A DNA stretch of 64,000 bases from FEN-1191 sp036490715 (GTDB lineage: Bacteria; Pseudomonadota; Gammaproteobacteria; Steroidobacterales; Steroidobacteraceae), in assembly GCA_036490715.1 (NCBI GenBank), contig DASXDL010000048.1:186001-250000 (forward strand), in the 5' to 3' direction. Every line of letters starts with the position of its first letter. The first letter of the stretch is position 1. Of the stretch, positions 59,565 to 64,000 are shown piece after piece. Under the pieces are notes generated by a model. The model had not been told where the DNA came from, ran no database searches, and was given only the letters and a program-made list of their open reading frames with translations. Position numbers and translations under genes: made by a program.

Positions 59565-60910
59565 ATCAACCCGCCCAACGCAAGGCGCGCATCCTGGTCG
59601 TCGACGACGACCCCGGCCTGCTGCGCCTGTTGACCATACGCCTGCGGGCCGAGCAATACGAGGTTGAGCCGGTGGAAAACGGCGCCCTGGCCCTGGCCGC
59701 GGCGCTGCGCTTTCGCCCCGATCTGGTGATCACCGACCTGCGCATGGATGAGCTGGACGGCATCGGGCTGCTCAAGGAGCTGCAGAGCCGCTGGCCTGGC
59801 CTGAAAGTCATTCTGCTGACCGCCCACGGCACCATCCCGGATGCGGTGCAGGCCACGCAGATGGGGGCGTTCGGATTTCTGACCAAGCCGGTCGAAAAGC
59901 AGGAGCTGCTCGATCAGGTGCAAAAGGCGCTCAAGATCTCTGGCTTCGTCGATACCGACCAGGACTGGCGTGCCGATTTCGTCACCCGCAGTCCGCTGAT
60001 GGAGGAAAAGCTGGCTCAGGCTCACATGGTGGCGGGCACCGACGCGCGGGTACTGATCACCGGCGACAGCGGCACCGGCAAAGAGCTGCTGGCGCGCGCG
60101 ATCCACAAGGCCAGTCCGCGCCGCAATCGTCCGTTCGTGTCAATCGACTGCAGTGCAATGGACGAAACCACGCTCGAGAGCGAGCTGTTCGGACACGTCA
60201 AGGGCGCGTTCAGCGGCGCCACCCGTGAGCATCGCGGGCTGTTTCAGAGCGCCGAGGGCAGCACACTGCTGCTCGGTGAGATATGCGACATGCCGATGCG
60301 GCTGCAGTCGCAGCTGTTGCGCGTACTGCAGGAAAACATGGTGCGCCCGATGGGCAGCAACCAGGGCATTGGCATCAACGTGCGGCTGATCACATCCACG
60401 CATGCCGATCTGCAACGCCTGATCGCCGCCGGGCAGTTTCGCGAAGACCTGTACTACCGCCTGAATATCGTGCACATCGAGATGCCGGCACTGAATCGGC
60501 GGCGCGAAGACATCGCGCTGCTGGTGGCGCACTTCCTGGCCGAGATCGCCCGCGACAGCGGCACCCACAAGATCTATGCGCCCGAGGCAGTCGAGCTGCT
60601 GGCGACCAGCGACTGGCCCGGCAACGTGCGCCAGCTGCAGAACGTGGTTCGGCAGAATGTCGCGCTGTCGCAGACGCCGATCATTCCGGTGGAACTGGTA
60701 CAGCAGTCACTCGGCGGCACCCACGGCAGCAAGCTGCCATCGTTCGACGAGGCGCGCGAGGAATTCACGCGCAGCTACCTGTCACAAATTCTACAGATCA
60801 CCAGCGGCAACGTCAGTCAGGCGGCGCGGCTGGCCAAGCGCAATCGCACTGATTTCTACAAGCTGCTGGGGCGACACCAGCTGGTGCCGGATGACTTCAA
60901 GGCGCGCTGA
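59561..60910 (+). CDS. glrR: Sigma-54-dependent response regulator, GlrR-like, with altered Walker B
   Basis: NtrC-type activator, 449 residues: receiver (phospho-Asp59, Lys109), AAA+ domain, short Fis-type HTH. Walker A GDSGTGKE (168-175) is normal. Two motifs are not: the sigma-54 contact loop reads GAFSGA (215-220) rather than GAFTGA, and Walker B reads LLLGEICDMP, so the usual Asp is Gly239 (GGT at 60275-60277). FREDLYYRLN and WPGNVRQLQN are intact. C-terminal NVSQAARLAKRNRTDFYKLL is a good GlrR-type HTH. Its ATG overlaps the upstream lipoprotein by four bases. Convergent with the aminotransferase. Confidence 0.92.
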   Translation: MNQPAQRKARILVVDDDPGLLRLLTIRLRAEQYEVEPVENGALALAAALRFRPDLVITDLRMDELDGIGLLKELQSRWPGLKVILLTAHGTIPDAVQATQMGAFGFLTKPVEKQELLDQVQKALKISGFVDTDQDWRADFVTRSPLMEEKLAQAHMVAGTDARVLITGDSGTGKELLARAIHKASPRRNRPFVSIDCSAMDETTLESELFGHVKGAFSGATREHRGLFQSAEGSTLLLGEICDMPMRLQSQLLRVLQENMVRPMGSNQGIGINVRLITSTHADLQRLIAAGQFREDLYYRLNIVHIEMPALNRRREDIALLVAHFLAEIARDSGTHKIYAPEAVELLATSDWPGNVRQLQNVVRQNVALSQTPIIPVELVQQSLGGTHGSKLPSFDEAREEFTRSYLSQILQITSGNVSQAARLAKRNRTDFYKLLGRHQLVPDDFKAR

Positions 60911-60916
60911 TTCGAT

Positions 60917-62116
60917 CTAGCTGTAGAACTCGGCGACGCGCTCGACCACGCTGGCCAGTTCCTGCGGTTCAAGTTCCGGGAAGATCGGCAGCGCCAGGAC
61001 CTCGTCGGCGGCGCGATTGGCCTGCGGAAAGGCATCGGCCGCGTAGCCCAAATAGGCGAAACACTGTTGCCGGTGCAGAGGCACCGGATAGTAGATTTCG
61101 GTACCGATGCCGCGCTCGGTCAGGAACTGCCTGAGATCGTCGCGCCGCGGGACCCGGATCACGTATTGGTTCCAGGTATGGCGGTAGCCGGGCTGGGTCT
61201 GCGGCAGGCCGATGCGGTCGACCAGACCAGCGCGCCGGAAGGCTTCGGAGTACCATGCGGCATTGCGCTGCCGAGCGGCAGTCCACTGATCCAGCAGCCG
61301 AAGCTTCACGGCCAGAACCGCGGCCTGAATCTCATCCAGGCGGAAGTTGCCGCCGATCAATGAGTGGTAGTACTTCGGATGTCCACCGTGCACTCGCAAC
61401 ACCCGCATGCGCTCGTTCAGGTCGGAATCCTGGCAGGTGCACATCCCGGCATCGCCGAAGGCGCCCAGATTCTTGGTCGGAAAAAACGACAGACAGCCGA
61501 TATCCCCCATGCTGCCGGCACGCTGGCCGCGAGCATCGTCGGCGCCGATCGCCTGGGCTGCGTCCTCGATCACCTTGAGGCCGAACTCGCGCGCCAGTTC
61601 GAGCAGCGACACCATGTCGGCGCACTGACCGTACAGATGCACCGGCATCAGCGCCCGGATCGTCGCGCCGGTTTTATGATCGACCAGCTGGCCGTCGCGC
61701 CGCTCGCATCCACGCAGGAAGTCGCGCACCGCCATCGGGTCGATGTTGAAGCCGTCGGACTCGATATCGCAGAACACCGGCCGCGCGCCGACTCGGGCCA
61801 CCGCGCCGGCCGAAGCGAAGAACGTGAACGGCGTTGTGATGACAGCATCGCCGGGACCGATTCCCAGGGCCATCAGAGCCAGCAGCAACGCATCGGTGCC
61901 CGAAGACGCTCCGATCGCGTGGCTGCAGCCGCAGTACGAGGCCGCGGCCTTTTCGAAGTCCATCACATATCGGCCAAGAATAAATTGCTGACTTGCAAAA
62001 ATCTTCTCCAGAATTGGCGTAATCTCCGCTTCGAGCAGCCGATACTGTCTCCTGAGATCCAGCAGCGGGACGATGACTGCCGGCGGCTCCTTCGTGAATA
62101 ATGCAGTCTTTGACAT
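60917..62116 (-). CDS. DegT/DnrJ/EryC1/StrS-family sugar aminotransferase
   Basis: PLP enzyme that transfers an amino group to a keto sugar nucleotide for surface polysaccharide. Substrate-loop motif ASSGTDALLLAL (71-82), TTPFTFFASAGAVARVGA, HLYGQCAD, IEDAAQAIGAD and the Schiff-base Lys215 in LSFFPTKNLGAFGDAG. 399 residues, full length. It also has the GGNFRLDEIQAAVL dimer motif. ATG at 62116; the weak GAG six bases upstream may serve as a ribosome-binding site. Divergent from the sugar transferase. The sugar formed cannot be told from sequence alone. Confidence 0.92.
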   Translation of the reverse strand: MSKTALFTKEPPAVIVPLLDLRRQYRLLEAEITPILEKIFASQQFILGRYVMDFEKAAASYCGCSHAIGASSGTDALLLALMALGIGPGDAVITTPFTFFASAGAVARVGARPVFCDIESDGFNIDPMAVRDFLRGCERRDGQLVDHKTGATIRALMPVHLYGQCADMVSLLELAREFGLKVIEDAAQAIGADDARGQRAGSMGDIGCLSFFPTKNLGAFGDAGMCTCQDSDLNERMRVLRVHGGHPKYYHSLIGGNFRLDEIQAAVLAVKLRLLDQWTAARQRNAAWYSEAFRRAGLVDRIGLPQTQPGYRHTWNQYVIRVPRRDDLRQFLTERGIGTEIYYPVPLHRQQCFAYLGYAADAFPQANRAADEVLALPIFPELEPQELASVVERVAEFYS

Positions 62117-62222
62117 ATAGCTCAGTGCTCCGGACGATCACGATTTCTCGCAGTCACTATTGCGGGTCAACCAAAGGCGATTGCATGTCGGTCGCCCGGG
62201 GGCGCGGCGCGCGCCTTGATAC

Positions 62223-63629
62223 ATGACCGAACCGGTACTGATCAACCGCAGCATCCAGATCGCCTTCATGGTGGCCGTGCAGACGCTCACGCCACCACTG
62301 ATCGCGCTGGCGTCGCTGTTCATCGTGACACAAGTCTGGCAGGTCTCGTTCGAGCATGCACCCTCGACCCTGACCATCGTCATCACGCTGCAGTTTCTGG
62401 TGCTGACGCGGCCGCCGCGCGATCTCAGTGAACAGCTGGCTTGGCGGCCATTGATCGCGACCGGTACGGTGGTGCTGCGCTGGGCGCTGCTGCTGCTGGT
62501 GGTGCTGATCGTGGCCAACTCCACCGGCGCGTTGGGTTTGTACCCGCGTCATGCGTTCGAGGCCTGGGCGGCGGGTACGCCGGTGGCGCTGGTGGTGAGC
62601 ACGCTGGCCGTGGGCCAGATGATGCGGCGGGTCGTGACAAGTGCGGTCGGCAGCCGCCGCGTGATCGTCGCCGGTTACAACGACAGCAGTCTGCAGCTGG
62701 CGCGCACGCTCGAGAGTAACCGTTCGCTGCGACTACAGGTCGAGGGCTTCTTCGACGATCGCGCATCCGATCGCCTCAACCTGGAATCCGACATTCATTT
62801 AGTCGGGCGGTTGTCGGAGGTCGCAGGATTCGCCAAAGAACACAACATCGATGTCATCTTCATTGCGCTGCCGGTGCGGCACATCAAGCGGGTATTGGAT
62901 CTGCTCGATGATTTGCGCGATACCACCGCCTCGATTTACTACGTCCCCGACATCTTCGTGTTTGACCTGATTCAGGCACGCTCCAGCGAGATCAATGGCA
63001 TCCCGGTGGTGGCGATGTGCGAAACCCCGTTCTACGGCTACCGCGGGCTAACCAAGCGGCTGATCGACATCGCCATGTCGCTCGCGTTCCTCATCTGCGC
63101 GCTGCCGCTGCTGCTGCTGATCGCGTTGCTGGTCAAGCTGTCCTCAGCCGGCCCGGCGATATTCCGGCAGCGCCGTTACGGCCTGGATGGTCAGGAGATC
63201 ATCGTCTACAAATTTAGAACCATGACCGTGACCGAAGATGGCTCGTCCATTCAGCAGGCCTCGCGCGCCGACAGCCGCATCACACCGATCGGGCGCTTCC
63301 TACGGCGCTACTCGCTCGATGAGCTGCCGCAGTTCCTGAACGTGCTGCAGGGACGCATGAGCCTGGTCGGGCCGCGACCGCATGCCGTAGCCCATAACGA
63401 GCAATATCGCACCCTGATCAAGGGCTACATGGTCCGACACAAAGTGCGGCCAGGCATCACCGGCCTGGCGCAGATCAACGGCGCCCGCGGGGAGACCTCC
63501 AAGCTGGAGGATATGGAGGCGCGCATCCGGCTGGATCTGGAATATCTGCGCCGTTGGTCGCCGCTGCTGGATCTGCAGATCCTGCTGCGCACGGCGCTCA
63601 AGGTGTTCCGAGACGGCCAGGCGTATTGA
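62223..63629 (+). CDS. Undecaprenyl-phosphate sugar-1-phosphate transferase (WcaJ/GumD-type)
   Basis: Starts polysaccharide synthesis by moving a sugar-1-P onto undecaprenyl phosphate. N-terminal four to five membrane helices, a nucleotide-binding-like central domain with RRVIVAGYNDSSLQLAR, then the bacterial sugar transferase domain from about 280: GLTKRLIDIAMSLAFL (membrane-reentrant helix), GPAIFRQRRYG, YKFRTMTV, DELPQFLNVLQGRMSLVGPRP and VRPGITGLAQINGARGET. 468 residues, as in the family. ATG at 62223. With the aminotransferase and methyltransferase it marks a polysaccharide locus. Confidence 0.93.
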   Translation: MTEPVLINRSIQIAFMVAVQTLTPPLIALASLFIVTQVWQVSFEHAPSTLTIVITLQFLVLTRPPRDLSEQLAWRPLIATGTVVLRWALLLLVVLIVANSTGALGLYPRHAFEAWAAGTPVALVVSTLAVGQMMRRVVTSAVGSRRVIVAGYNDSSLQLARTLESNRSLRLQVEGFFDDRASDRLNLESDIHLVGRLSEVAGFAKEHNIDVIFIALPVRHIKRVLDLLDDLRDTTASIYYVPDIFVFDLIQARSSEINGIPVVAMCETPFYGYRGLTKRLIDIAMSLAFLICALPLLLLIALLVKLSSAGPAIFRQRRYGLDGQEIIVYKFRTMTVTEDGSSIQQASRADSRITPIGRFLRRYSLDELPQFLNVLQGRMSLVGPRPHAVAHNEQYRTLIKGYMVRHKVRPGITGLAQINGARGETSKLEDMEARIRLDLEYLRRWSPLLDLQILLRTALKVFRDGQAY

Positions 63630-63760
63630 TGCTGCACTGCGCCATCTGGCGCCCGGGGCACCCAGCGCCACGAGTGTGAGCAATGCCCGGAAAGCGCCCC
63701 GCCGAGGCCCCTATCATTGCGTTGCGCTGCAAATCTGCGCCCATGTAAGTTGAGCAAATT

Positions 63761-64000
63761 ATGAATGCCAGCCCGAGCCAGGCCGTGACCGGCGCCGAGA
63801 CCGTCGCGGCCGCCAGGCGCAAATGCCGCTTCTGCAGCCAGCCGCTGCTCACCACCTTCGTTGACCTGGGTATGTCGCCGTTGTGCCAGACCCATATCGA
63901 AGAGCAGCAGCTCAACAGCATGGAGCCGTTCTTTCCGCTGCATGCGTGGGTCTGCGAACGCTGCTTTCTGGTGCAGCTCGAGGAGTATGTCGCGCCCGCC
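63761..64000 (+). CDS. SAM-dependent methyltransferase with N-terminal zinc ribbon (partial)
   Basis: Open frame from the ATG at 63761 to the window edge; 80 residues are visible. After a Thr/Ala-rich start come CRFCSQPLLTTFVDLGMSPLC and VCERCFLVQLEEYV, i.e. two Cys-x2-Cys pairs of the zinc-binding domain that opens the NovU/TylCIII-type C-methyltransferases of sugar nucleotides. The methyltransferase domain lies beyond the edge. It follows the sugar transferase by 131 bases, in which I see no gene. Confidence 0.8.
   Translation, partial: MNASPSQAVTGAETVAAARRKCRFCSQPLLTTFVDLGMSPLCQTHIEEQQLNSMEPFFPLHAWVCERCFLVQLEEYVAPA

Noticed and set aside
1..64000. CRISPR array, insertion sequence, prophage or defence system
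   Set aside because: No regularly spaced repeats, no transposase or integrase, no phage structural genes and no compositional island were seen.

Overview
This 64 kb window is a dense, GC-rich (roughly two thirds G+C by eye), housekeeping-dominated piece of a gammaproteobacterial chromosome. Gene order and the mix of families (rpsB-tsf-pyrH-frr-uppS-cdsA-dxr-rseP-bamA-skp-lpxD-fabZ-lpxA-lpxB-rnhB-dnaE; map-glnD-dapD; phoB-phoR-phoU; a UrcA-family protein; GTP-type PEP carboxykinase) point to a GC-rich lineage near Xanthomonadales/Nevskiales/Steroidobacter-like bacteria. That placement is inference; no rRNA or tRNA gene is visible. No CRISPR array, insertion sequence, prophage or defence island was found.

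Left third (1-16 kb, all on the minus strand): one long envelope and translation superoperon starting at a sigma-70-like rpsB promoter (16007-16035). It makes ribosomal protein S2 and EF-Ts, then after an intrinsic terminator (13922-13947) UMP kinase, ribosome recycling factor, the undecaprenyl and CDP-diacylglycerol enzymes, the DXP isoprenoid enzyme, the RseP protease, the BamA/Skp outer-membrane assembly pair, the lipid A enzymes and RNase HII, and ends in dnaE, which leaves the window. Many junctions are overlaps of a few bases with GTG or TTG starts.

Centre-left (16-26 kb): map-glnD, otsB, dapD, then a PhoB-type operon phoU-pstB behind an excellent Pho box, the decayed remnant of a hybrid histidine kinase, an unknown lipoprotein and an exported M20 peptidase. 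26-30 kb encodes a two-gene c-di-GMP signalling pair (CHASE4 histidine kinase and REC-GGDEF-EAL regulator). 30-38 kb holds a bacterial alpha-2-macroglobulin and its partner PBP1C.

Centre-right (38-50 kb): dapE with a clear promoter; the convergent phoB-phoR-phoU-dsbB operon with its own Pho box; tsaB and a YoaA/DinG-type helicase; pckG; a cyclase-FHA protein; dusA; a UrcA-family protein and a LysR regulator. 51-56 kb holds a large PAS/GAF/GGDEF/EAL protein, a lipoprotein and a SrkA-type kinase.

Right end (56-64 kb): galE, a GlrK/QseG/GlrR-like two-component operon whose sigma-54 activator has an altered Walker B motif, then a DegT-type aminotransferase, a polyprenyl-phosphate sugar-1-P transferase and the start of a methyltransferase. 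This looks like the entrance to a surface polysaccharide locus continuing beyond the window.

There is no obvious undescribed multi-gene system. The most unusual signals are the GlrR Walker B change, the S2 C-terminal extension, dsbB in the phosphate regulon, the two phoU genes with phoU-pstB lacking pstSCA, the His-for-Asn change in the cyclase-FHA protein, and the internally deleted kinase remnant. All assignments come from reading the sequence; no database search was possible.
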